This document shows, piece by piece, positions 54,990-64,000 of a DNA stretch of 64,000 nucleotides. The number at the start of each line of letters is the position of its first letter. Within the stretch, counting starts at the first letter, position 1. The notes below the pieces were generated by a model. That model searched no databases. It was not told where the DNA came from and worked only from the letters and a program-made list of their open reading frames with translations. The position numbers and the translations under genes are program-made. Origin of the DNA: Oegoconia quadripuncta (Eukaryota > Arthropoda > Insecta > Lepidoptera > Autostichidae); the NCBI GenBank assembly GCA_949316235.1, contig OX438751.1, forward strand, positions 3,310,413-3,374,412, written 5' to 3'.

Positions 54990-55275
54990 TTATTTACCAA
55001 AGGCTATTATAAAATTTCTGACTATCTGGATGATAAGCAAGCATGGACATAGACCGCTCGGCGATATTCAGCCTAATTATACAATATAATATAATTGTAA
55101 CCCAAACTTATTTAAAAGAGCAACCCTTGAGTTTCTTGCTCGTTCTTCTCTGGGGAGTCTGCTTTGCGAATGAGCAATAATGTCAATAATTTTAATATTA
55201 AGATAAAACATGTGACGTTTTCAAGTGATAATCTTTATCCTACGAAATAAATATTTTTTGACTTTGACTTTAATT
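54990..55275 (+). pseudogene. Non-LTR retrotransposon 3' end
   Basis: The start encodes YYKISDYLDDKQAWT followed by TAG, then the 3'UTR block TTTCTTGCTCGTTCTTCTCT and ends ATAAATATTTTTTGACTTTG. Same family as 2571 and 31612. Confidence 0.8.
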
Positions 55276-55389
55276 TTTGGCTACGCAAAAGCTAATCTAA
55301 CAGCAATAGATTAACTGCCTGCTAACTTTTAAGCATTGAATCAAAAATATTCAAAATACCTAATAGTATGTGAAAAGTTATCTTTTATT

Positions 55390-55780
55390 TTTCTTTTTTT
55401 TTATATGAGAGGGCGGCAAACGAGCATGCGGGTCACCTGATGGAAAGCAATCACCGCCGCCCATGGACACCCGCAACACCAAAAGGGTCACAGATGCGTT
55501 GCCGGCCTTTGAGGAAGGTGTCCACCCCAGAATAAGTAGGGCAGCCTGAGCGATGAGGGATTCTCCAGCACTAATAGTGCTGGTACCCTCCTGGGGTACT
55601 AACTCTTTAAATACCGCTACCATTCTGGAGAGAGACGGGAAGGTGGGCCTCCGGCGCCCTCGCTCACCGGACGAAGCGCAGTGGCAAAATGCCACTACTC
55701 AGACGTCGGTCTTCTGCGAGAGGGTGGTACTTCCCCGGTCGAGGCAGCCCATTCATGCTGCAAGCTAATAGCTAATAGAA
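55390..55780 (-). repeat. Dispersed repeat with GAGAGGGCGGCAAACGAGC start, longest copy
   Basis: TATATGAGAGGGCGGCAAAC, ACCGCCGCCCATGGACACCC and a GC-rich continuation (CTACCATTCTGGAGAGAGAC). Shorter copies at 56332-56420 and 59850-59942. The minus frame is open here ([20 protein letters not shown]), which suggests derivation from a LINE 3' region; class not proved. Confidence 0.6.
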
Positions 55781-56029
55781 TAGAAGACCCGTTCTCTTCG
55801 TGATTTAGGATTTTCATTTTATTGAAAAATGCTTAATTTACTTGTATTTCACTCCCAAATTTTGCTCTGCGATCGCGCCCGTTGTCTAAGGAATCGCTTA
55901 TCGTATTAACTCCGTAATAATAAAAATATTATATTTATTCAACTGCTTTACGTATATTCTACAATTTTATAACTACCTATAGTTTTTAAAGTCAATAAAG
56001 TCGGTTAAAAATACTTTATTTTGTAGGTA
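55781..56029. other. Unassigned AT-rich stretch
   Basis: Nothing recognised. Confidence 0.3.
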
Positions 56030-56335
56030 TACAGGGTACACTTAAAATAGTCAGATTTTACATGTTTTAAGCAACTGTGTACAGTTTGTGATAAACCAGA
56101 TGACGTGTTAGACATTTTGTTGGAGTGTGACCGGAGTGCAGATATTAGAGAACGACTTTTGATTAAGTCATCGGAGCTATGCAATGTGCAGCTCAGCTGT
56201 GTTCTGGCTGATATGCTATGTAGGAGTGCTGTCAGTCTGTTTAAATTTGTTGGATTGTCCATTGCAAAAAGAGAGTGAGGAAAGGCGAATGTATCAATGA
56301 GGCTGGCATAGTCACCCAGGGTGTACAAAAGCCTT
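56030..56335 (+). pseudogene. Probable LINE C-terminal scrap
   Basis: The plus frame reads QLCTVCDKPDDVLDILLECD then RSADIRERLLIKS, the zinc-knuckle-like C--C-----H/D-LLEC motif of LINE C-termini, with stops afterwards. Confidence 0.5.
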
Positions 56336-56560
56336 TTTTTTTTATATGAGAGGGCGGCAAACGAGCATGCGGGTCACCTGATGGAAAGCAATCACCGCCG
56401 CCCATAGACACCCACAACACTTCAGTTGTCAGAGATAAGATAGCCAGTCCCCCCAAATAAGATGGGTTTTCCGAGTTAGTACGCTTCCACCTTCGGCCTT
56501 ATCTTCACCTAATATCAGGTGTAATTGAGATCAAGGGCCTGACCCATTGTGCATAAAAAA
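56332..56560. mobile_element. Dispersed repeat fused to a SINE family A 3' end
   Basis: 56332-56420 matches the GAGAGGGCGGCAAACGAGC repeat. From 56421 TCAGTTGTCAGAGATAAGAT is family A, ending TTGTGCATAAAAAA. The junction is abrupt, as in template switching or nested insertion. Confidence 0.65.
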
Positions 56561-57267
56561 TGTGATTTTATTCCCATCATTAAAATTGCGTAGTACCAAA
56601 AATACATGAGAGATTTGACAATGTTTTTCTAGGAACAGACTCAAATACCTGCACGTCTATAATATTTCACCCGTCTAGAGTTTAGCTAGAGCATATTATT
56701 AAGCTTTGACGCAGTATAAAATTCCAGCTGAAAATAAAGAGACATTTTCAAGGGTAGCAGCTACATGCGTCAAACCTTGTGATTTTTAAAATAATCAAAT
56801 TTGTATACCTGTTACCAATGGAAATTGGATGAGCTGTGTTTATTTTGTAATCGAAGAATTACAACGTATTGAATATTATTTATATAAACTACTGAACCTT
56901 TCTTGAGGCGTTCAACGATATAGATTTTTTTCGTATTTATTAGGTACCTACAATAGTTTCGACAAACTACTTATAAAAACACAAAATGAACCAATTGTCG
57001 TAAAATGTGAAAGATGTAAATGGACGAATCCGCAAAGTGTCTTAAATTAATGTCATATAAATGACAAAACGTTATTGAAAAGATTATCAAAACACAAAAT
57101 ATAGTTGGGTCGCCTATAGTTTCATACAACGCACACATTTGAAAAAATCGTAGAACAAAGTATACCTACCTACCTATTGGAAAAAATAATATGGTACAGC
57201 CGGAGCTTTTTAGATTGGCACAATAAAATCAACAGCAAACTGAATTGATATGGGAATGAATAGTATC
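56561..57267. other. Unassigned AT-rich stretch
   Basis: Nothing recognised. Confidence 0.3.
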
Positions 57268-57422
57268 CATAATATTATTATAAATGGGTCTGTGTGTCTG
57301 TCCGGCTTTCACCCTCACCTACTGAACCGATTATATTGAAATTTGGTGTAGAGGTTGCCTGGAACCCGAATAAGCACATAGGCTACCCTTCATATTGAAA
57401 AAAGCCGTGATAAAGTAATTAA
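57268..57422 (+). mobile_element. Dispersed element, family E-like
   Basis: AATATTATTATAAATGGGTC, TTTCACCCTCACCTACTGAA, CCGAATAAGCACATAGGCTA; similar layout to family E but a diverged branch. Confidence 0.45.
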
Positions 57423-58152
57423 AAAACAAAAAACGTTACGTACAGCACATTTCGTATCGCACTAATCATTTGGATCGAATTAGCCTAGTATTTTTTAATA
57501 CTCGTGGTTAGCTCTAAACGTTTTGCATTTGGTTTTACTTTGGTAACGTCAAGGATTAAAATAGTAAAAAAGAAATTGTGCGCTACCATTTTCTACATCA
57601 ACTAAACCAAATCATAACCGAAAACCTATCGTCCGAACGGTAAAACTGTTGTAAAATCGCTGACGGTATTTAAGTAACAGCTACTGTTACCTCAACCCTC
57701 ATCCCTAGCACCTCATCAGCTGACATATGACGTACAACATCGTAGACACACGTCTACAAAGCTTGAAAGGTGTAATTTCGCGCAGGCCAAAGATTCTGCG
57801 ACGAACTGAAACACGTGGGCGAACGTGGCGAATAAATAACAGCTTTATGCGAGAAAATAACAGTGATAATGTTCCTTTTTATTCGCGTTCTGAAAGAATT
57901 GTTTTATTTTCATATACAAGGTTTTTTTGACGGCTCTAATTATGGAGACGGTCGAAGTGTTTTACGAGGAAAGCACAAAACAACTCATGAAAATAGATTT
58001 CAAAGCAAACAGTTTTTTTGGTTGTTACCTACTTACGAGCAACTAAGTAACAGGAAAAGTTACGGATAAACACACAGTATGTTAAGAAGGTCGATGCAAA
58101 GCTAAGGTCCCATATGTGGGGGTGACAGTTAAAGTCATTTAGGACATTTTAA
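57423..58152. other. Unassigned stretch
   Basis: Short plus frames at 57727-58069 overlap but show no splice sites or family resemblance. Confidence 0.3.
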
Positions 58153-58574
58153 GTAGAGATGGGCCGAACATGGGTTTCACCGAATACGAATATTCGGCAT
58201 AATTGCTTACGTAAACAATAAAAGTAGAAACTAGAAATATGATTATTTTTTTGTTGAAATGTTGTAATTTAATCAGGCGACTCTTGATTAAAACAAAAAC
58301 TTGCTTAATTTCTCACAATAAAGGCCTGATTATAATATAAACATATTATTTTATTATAAAGAATTAGCTTAATCTCAAAACAGCTACACGCTTATATTTT
58401 GTTTTTAATTGGAAATAAAGCTACAGTGTCAACATAAACATAAAGCCTCACTGTACCCCATAAAAATAAGACATTTAACACTCAACTCATACATGGCTCA
58501 ATACAGTAAAAAGTACGAGTACCACTTTGCCGAACATTCGGCCGAATATAAAACGAATGTTCGGCCCATCCCTA
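58153..58574. mobile_element. MITE of 422 bp with TAG-GATGGGCCGAA ends
   Basis: Left TAGAGATGGGCCGAACATGG and CGAATATTCGGC; the right end is the complement (GCCGAACATTCGGCC, GTTCGGCCCATCCCTA). The interior is AT-rich and unrelated. Confidence 0.65.
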
Positions 58575-58699
58575 ATTTTAAGCCAAACCTGTTTTAGTAC
58601 AAAATCATATTTTATTTGAGATTATAGTGGCAATTAATAAAGAGTAACATAATATTAGTCGAAGGTAAAATCTCTGAAAATTACATGTACTAGTTTCTA

Positions 58700-58854
58700 C
58701 TAGTTATTAGATAACGGATAAATATACATAAATATACATAAATATGAACAGTAACAGATGAACGTTCGTATTCATCACACAAACATTTACCCCCAGCGGG
58801 ATTTGAACCTGGAAACCGTTGGTTTCGTAGGCACAACCGACTATAACAATCGGT
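58700..58854 (-). mobile_element. SINE family C, diverged
   Basis: TATTAGATAACGGATAAATA, CAAACATTTACCCCCAGCGG, GATTTGAACCTGGAAACCGT; head degraded. Confidence 0.65.
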
Positions 58855-59187
58855 TAGTAAATCTAACTGACAAGAGGATAGTAACCAGTGCCGGTAACCA
58901 CAAGACATAAAAGCGTTTCGTTCGATTCTGACTAGATGCACCGATGAGCTGAAACCGGGATACCGGGAAACCGATCGATCAGGGGCTCTATTACATAATT
59001 TCATCGTTATCGTCATCGGTTACGTTCTGACATGTGGTTGGTTGATTCATCGCTCGCTCGGCCATTTGACGGCTTCTCATTGGTCAACGTAATCGATAAC
59101 GATACCGATATCGATGAAGTTACATAATCTAAAGGCGGGACCGCTTGTGTATGTCCTAGATTTAGAAGCAGACTATAAAGATATAAT

Positions 59188-59330
59188 GAACATAGATAGA
59201 TAGATAGATAGACAAAAACTTTATTGGCATTACAGATACACACACAGTTATGTTATGCTATACATATAAAGCAAAAATATCCCCGGTTAAAACTTACATT
59301 ACAAATCAAAGAGGGATGTATCAAATGATG
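59188..59330 (-). mobile_element. LINE 3' tail with (GATA)n
   Basis: Left edge ATAGATAGATAGATAGA, then AAAAACTTTATTGGCATTAC; reversed this is an AATAAAG tail ending in (TCTA)n, a common LINE end. Confidence 0.5.
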
Positions 59331-59849
59331 ATGATGCATCAAAATTTATCATACTTTAAGAGAATCGATCGATTTTATAAGTTACTTTTATTTTAAATTT
59401 TATTGGTTGGAATAGATATTCCATTATACTCTACAATCGTTAAAGTACAAAGAAATTAAATTGTTTCCCAAAACAAAGACATTACATTTTGAAACGTAAA
59501 CAATAGTTGACTGACGCATGACTTATAGAGAGATCAGAGGTTTGCGTTCTATATTATTGTATTTAAATTAAATACTATTGTACAGTGGACTAAATGTCAA
59601 GCTTGAGACTGGAGTTTGTACCGATTCCATTTAGTGTCTGTCTATTATCAATGATTATTCAAAAGATGATACTTTATTGACAGTAAAATTATCATAATAA
59701 ATTATATTTTCACTTCCTATAATGTAAAAGTGTCATCCTTAGGGACTAAAGCAGGTTTTCACTTTATTCGACTGCACCAGAAGGAGGGTAATGTTTATCA
59801 ACTATCTATGTAAGTATGTATGTATGTATGTTCGTTCTTTTGGTGCATT
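59331..59849. other. Unassigned AT-rich stretch
   Basis: Nothing recognised; (GTAT)n at 59810-59830. Confidence 0.3.
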
Positions 59850-60185
59850 TTTTTTTTATATAAGAGGGCGGTAAACGAGCATTCGTGTCAGATGATGGAA
59901 AATAATCACCGCCGCCCATGGACACCCGCAACACCAAAAGGTCAAAGTCAAATATGCGATAGAGGATGCAAAGGGACGCGACGTCTCTTCGCAACGCCAG
60001 GGGATCCAGTCGGTCAGTGACACTATCTTGGCCGACAATTCGGACTGCGCGACATTGAACGCCGTCAAAAGGAAGAAGGTGGTAATGAGGTGCCCCAGCC
60101 CATAGGTGAGAACAATACTCCACGTGCGGTCGAACTTGCGCCTTATAAAGTTGGAGGCAGTGAGCCGGCGTGAAGTAACGCCTGA
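59850..60185 (-). pseudogene. Non-LTR RT fragment joined to a dispersed repeat
   Basis: Minus frame contains VEYCSHLWAGAPHYHLLPFD, VQCRAVRIVGQDSVTDRLDP, LALRRDVASLCILYRI, the conserved C-terminal part of a CR1/jockey-like polymerase. At about 59943 it switches to the GAGAGGGCGG repeat. The frame is intact for about 80 codons only. Confidence 0.8.
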
Positions 60186-60372
60186 ACGGCTTGGCGGATT
60201 TTAATAGAGGCGACCGCGCACCGGAAGACGCAGTGTGGGCAGGCCCCCCACGAGGTGGACCGACGATTTGGTAAAGATCGCGGGAAGCCGCTGGATGCGG
60301 TCAGCGCAGAACCGATCGTTGTGGAGATCCTTGGGGGAGGCTTTTGTCCAGCAGTGCACGTCTTTCGACTGA
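60186..60372 (+). pseudogene. RTE-like retrotransposon C-terminus, second family
   Basis: Plus frame reads GRPPTRWTDDLVKIAGSRWM then SLWRSLGEAFVQQCTSFD, the 'GRP--RW-DD---AG--W------W---GEA---Q' end of RTE-type elements, followed by (ATG)n. Confidence 0.7.
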
Positions 60373-60854
60373 TATGATGATGATGATTTGAAAGGTTTTA
60401 TATATCAACGGGAAGCTTATTGAGTAAACGTATACATATACTCGTAAATACCCCTTTGAATGAATACCAACTGATTTTGCGGAGTTGTGTTACGTGATCT
60501 GCAAATCTCTAAGATTTTACTCCCTATGTCAAGATCTCGAATTTCGTTGAAGTTTATATTAGAAGGCGTGACTTCATTTTTCTATATACACGATCTGAAT
60601 GCCATCCGTTGCTGGGCTTCCGAAACATATCCGTTGCATTATGGATGGGTTGAAATATGGAACGCTGCCGTGGCTAGGGTTGCTAGGTTAACATTTTAAA
60701 ACTAGGCTTCTGTTCTGACAAATGTTAGGGATAGAGATGGATATTTGGTATTTTAATGAGTTCAAGATAAGACTACTGTATACCCGATAACGACTTATAG
60801 GAAAACTATCTCGAAGTATTCCAAATACGTAGACCCGAAAAATTTCAGAAAAAT
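60373..60854. other. Unassigned stretch
   Basis: Nothing recognised. Confidence 0.3.
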
Positions 60855-61236
60855 ATTGGGTCTTTACCTATGAAATTGGAGTTTTTTTTCTTCGTTAATA
60901 TGTACCAATTCCTGCAATTTTCAAAGCTATATCCAAATTTGTTTTTTATTGGAAAATGGAATATTATTTCAAGGTTTCACATGAAATATTTTTTTTATTT
61001 CTGGGCTAAAATTTGAACAGAGCTCTTTTCATGTGCTTCCCATAATAATTTCTTAGATTCGCTGAAACTTTTATAAAGCGGTTACTTTTAAAAATTAACG
61101 CTGCCGATATTTAACTTAATGTTATCCGATAATACACACAAAGTTTAGCTAAATTTGGATTTACCGTTCCCAAAAAAAAATCAAAAATGTTTATATGGAG
61201 AAAACAGCCTTAATGAATTTCAAACGCCAATTTCAA
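60855..61236. mobile_element. TA-flanked MITE, second copy, uninterrupted
   Basis: TTGGGTCTTTACCTATGAAA, then collinear with 29892-30254 and, past the target site AAAACAG, with 30411-30445 (CTTAATGAATTTCAAACGCC). Lacks the last bases of the right terminus. This is the empty-site allele for the LINE insertion at 30255. Confidence 0.75.
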
Positions 61237-61978
61237 TATTTCACCTCTTGCAGTGACATGTACCTAATAGAACAAATGGATGACAAACGATATTAAGTGC
61301 TTATGCATACAAATTATAATTAAAATGTCAAAACTAACACTTATTCATTAAGTACAGTTTAATATAATTATATTTATAACATAATTATATTATTGAAGTT
61401 AAATAACAACTTTCTTATGATGGACGATCAAGTACAAGTCGGGGACAACCCTGAGACAGTTACCACAAAGTCTACAGCTACCACTTTAATATTAAAATCA
61501 CCAAGGAACATTATTATGTCAGTCTTTTATAAATTTCTTGGCATATTGTAAATAGAATTTCATTCAGCTTCGTCCAGTTAACAGTTAACCCTACAGTGGT
61601 GAAGTGACCCCTTTCCGTGGGTCGTGAGCTAAATAGGTTAGAGGCCCGTGGCTCTGCCCATGTGGTATAACTTGCCTTACTGATGTCGTGAGCTCGTTTC
61701 ATGCGTTTTATTGTTGAACAAGGTCACTTAACGTTAGGTTTTGGTTGGAAAATATACTGTAGTAAATTTTAATCCTTTCTTTATTCTTTACAATTATAAG
61801 TTAACGGTTTTACACCAATATACTTATAACGTTACTTGTCTGGAGACAGAAATGCAGATTACCAATATTAAAAATGGCATAAAAACAAATATTTTATGAT
61901 CACTGTCAACATTAAACACGTCAACATTTTGGATCTTTTTCGTATAGTCGTTAATGATGTCAATAGCTCTAGCGGAGA
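61237..61978. other. Unassigned AT-rich stretch
   Basis: Nothing recognised. Confidence 0.3.
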
Positions 61979-62075
61979 TTTTTTTTTATGCACAACGGGT
62001 TGGTATTTGACCTCAATCACACCTGATGTTAAGTGAAGATGGGGTCGAAGGTGGAAGCGTACTGACCCGGAAACA
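61979..62075 (-). mobile_element. SINE family A, 3' end
   Basis: T-run, TGCACAACGGGTTGGTATTT, ACCTGATGTTAAGTGAAGAT, stops after CCCGGAAACA. Confidence 0.8.
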
Positions 62076-62396
62076 TCGGATAAACATAGCTATATAATAA
62101 TATTTATATTAACGTGATGTAAGCCTCGGGATTCGAACATGCAGCTATTAAAGCTATCTAAAGATTTTGAATATCAAAGTATGTGGAATGCCATACGGGG
62201 TAAACTCTCTAGCAACCCTCTTTAGCGCTTCCAGCGGAATAATCTCAACCTAGTTTCGTCGACGGTATTAAGAGGCAGACTTAAGAGGCGAGCACGCTGC
62301 GATGCAAAGTATAATTCAGCCTCAAAGTGGCTTAACATAACATTTAACTCAAATAATAAATAATGCGGATTTCTATGAGGTATAACAATATGTCAT

Positions 62397-62569
62397 AAAC
62401 ATTTCGGACACTTACAACAATTATCTAGTCCAAAACATAGGCAAAGCCTGTACTATGGATACTAGTTAACGGATAAACGTACATAAATATTTACCCCTAG
62501 CGGAATTCAATTCCGGACCAGTTGCTTTCGATGGCAGGGTCACTACGTACTACACCAATCGGTCGTCTT
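62397..62569 (-). mobile_element. SINE family C, internally deleted
   Basis: ATTTCGGACACTTACAACAA, GCAAAGCCTGTACTATGGAT, ATTTACCCCTAGCGGAATTC, CTACGTACTACACCAATCGG. Confidence 0.75.
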
Positions 62570-63279
62570 ATGTATGGATCTCGCTTATGGCCAAATGACG
62601 ACTGAAGTCACAGACGTATAAATATTAGCAGACTGAGCATAACGATTAAATAGCGTAGCTCGTATCAATATAACAGTAATAGCCATGTTTTGCCTTTGAC
62701 GAATGAGGAAATGTCCAAAAATGGGTCCTAATTGTGTGGCTTATCAGATCACGACTTTATTAATACCTTATCAAATACCTCGTGTTTTGTTCAGAAACAA
62801 ATAATATTTAAAGGTCTCGTAATTTCCATAAGTTGCATGGGTAAAACGTCGACATCTTGGTCAGTATTTATATAAATATTTTTTTTCTGAACTTCAAAAT
62901 TTGCGTGCGATAAGTCACGCAGACTATATGAATTAAACCGCATATTAACTGATAGAAAGTTTGACATTACAATTGAACTGAACGTAAGTACCAGTATAAT
63001 AAAGCGTAGACTAAGCATTGATAGATGACCATCTTCCTATCTGCATGACGTGCACTGTTTGACATTTAGCCTGTCACGCGAGCCGGTATTCAGTTCAAGT
63101 TATAATTAGCTAAATGCGGAGATAACAGACGCGTTACGTCACACAAGTAATACTATTTCATTCACGTAATCGTAATAATTCATAGTTAATTTTAATGTAC
63201 AGTCCGCTGGTATCTTCGTACAAAACTTTTGTATTTATATTCACTCAAGCACAGGCAAACTGTGAACGAAATGTGAGTG
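62570..63279. other. Unassigned stretch
   Basis: Nothing recognised. Confidence 0.3.
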
Positions 63280-63755
63280 GTGGCAGTAGGCGATTTTTTG
63301 GTTGTCTGATTCCGCTGGTTTGGGAATACAGGCACCGGAAAGAAACGGGAGCTCGACAGCGCAGAAAACGATTATTAGCAGTCTGATTTCGCTGCATGGG
63401 CACACAGGCATCGGCAAGATACATGAGCGGTGACCTTAACATCGCAGGTGACAATTTCTAATTATTTGATTTCGCTGGTCTGAGAATATACTCACGGGTA
63501 AGAAACGAGAGCGGTGACTTTAACAACGCAGTAGACAATTTTTATTTGTCTGAGCATACAGGCACCGGCAAGAAACGAGAGAGGTGACGTTAACAGTGCA
63601 GTAGACGATTTTTAGTTGTCTGATTTCGCTGGTCTGGGCCTACAGGCACCGGCACACAACGTGAACGGTGACCTTGACAGCGCAGTAGACCATGTTTAGT
63701 TGTCTGATTTCGCTGGTCAGGGCCTACAGGCACCGGCAAGATACGTGCGCGATGA
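63280..63755. repeat. Minisatellite, about six units of 84 bp
   Basis: The phrase TCTGATTTCGCTGGT recurs near 63305, 63382, 63465, 63619 and 63703, each followed by ACAGGCACCGGCAAGA-A and then GGTGACCTTAACA-CGCAG. Unit lengths are 77-84 bp, and one unit (from 63550) has a 14-bp deletion. Copies toward the right are more alike. Confidence 0.85.
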
Positions 63756-64000
63756 ATGTTTCGTAAAAACTTTTCGTGGTAGGCCTTACTTAATCATCTG
63801 TCCGATTATACAAACATCAAACCTTAGAACGGAGAGACACTTGGTTTATTTATTGCTTGTTGTTTTACCAAAGCTAACTGAATGTAATCGGTTCTGAAAA
63901 CGACTTAATATTCAATTGTACGCGCATCCGCAGATAACTTACAGTTGGCAAAATAGCACGTTGCAAGTGCTGCAATCCTTTTAGGATATTGTCAACAAGC

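Noticed and set aside
57727..58069. Two overlapping short plus frames
   Set aside because: Length and composition fit chance; no splice signals or similarity.
1..64000. CRISPR arrays, bacterial operons, integrated viruses, rRNA genes
   Set aside because: No regularly spaced direct repeats, ribosome-binding-site-led gene runs, viral gene or rRNA-like sequence was seen. The 84-bp units at 63280 are contiguous, not spacer-separated.

Overview
This is AT-rich nuclear DNA from an insect, most likely a moth or butterfly. The evidence is two conserved eukaryotic genes with insect-style exons (an eEF1A methyltransferase METTL13 homologue and a SUN-domain protein SUCO/SLP1 homologue), plus a very dense load of tRNA-headed SINEs, 5'-truncated non-LTR retrotransposons and MITEs of the kind common in Lepidoptera. 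No bacterial, organellar or viral gene was recognised. The species cannot be named from the window.

Genes. Positions 111-382 (+) hold the last coding exon of METTL13, whose earlier exons lie left of the window. Positions 10253-16128 (-) hold what looks like a complete three-exon SUCO coding region: exon 1 (16128-16037) encodes a signal peptide, exon 2 (14421-12354) the SUN-like domain, and exon 3 (11269-10253) a coiled coil, one membrane span and a basic tail. The reading phases agree and predict 1058 residues. The two genes point at each other and are about 9.9 kb apart. Weaker gene-like signals are an exon-like frame at 1602-1772 (+), an orphan first coding exon with a strong splice donor at 8090-8133 (+), a possible 5' exon ending in a consensus donor near 52082 (-), and a frame at 47796-48161 that is open on both strands. 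From 16.5 kb to the right end no gene could be identified with confidence.

Repeats fill most of the rest. Three tRNA-headed SINE families recur. Family A (about 330 bp) has about 17 copies plus one inverted pair. Families B and C have different heads but a related 3' body. A fourth SINE-like family (D) has two copies. Non-LTR elements survive only as 3' ends: reverse-transcriptase C-termini and AATAAA-bearing tails. Palindromic MITEs are frequent. One family with GGCCCGTATTAATAAA termini and 3-bp target duplications has four copies, two of which carry later SINE insertions. A sixfold minisatellite of about 84 bp lies at the right end.

How it fits together. The window looks like two housekeeping genes followed by a long repeat-rich intergenic or very long intronic stretch. 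Both SUCO introns contain SINEs; one ends about 30 bp from a splice donor, and another forms a head-to-head inverted pair. No operon-like or defence-like gene system was found. The most interesting structures are hairpin-forming repeats and nested insertions that date each other.
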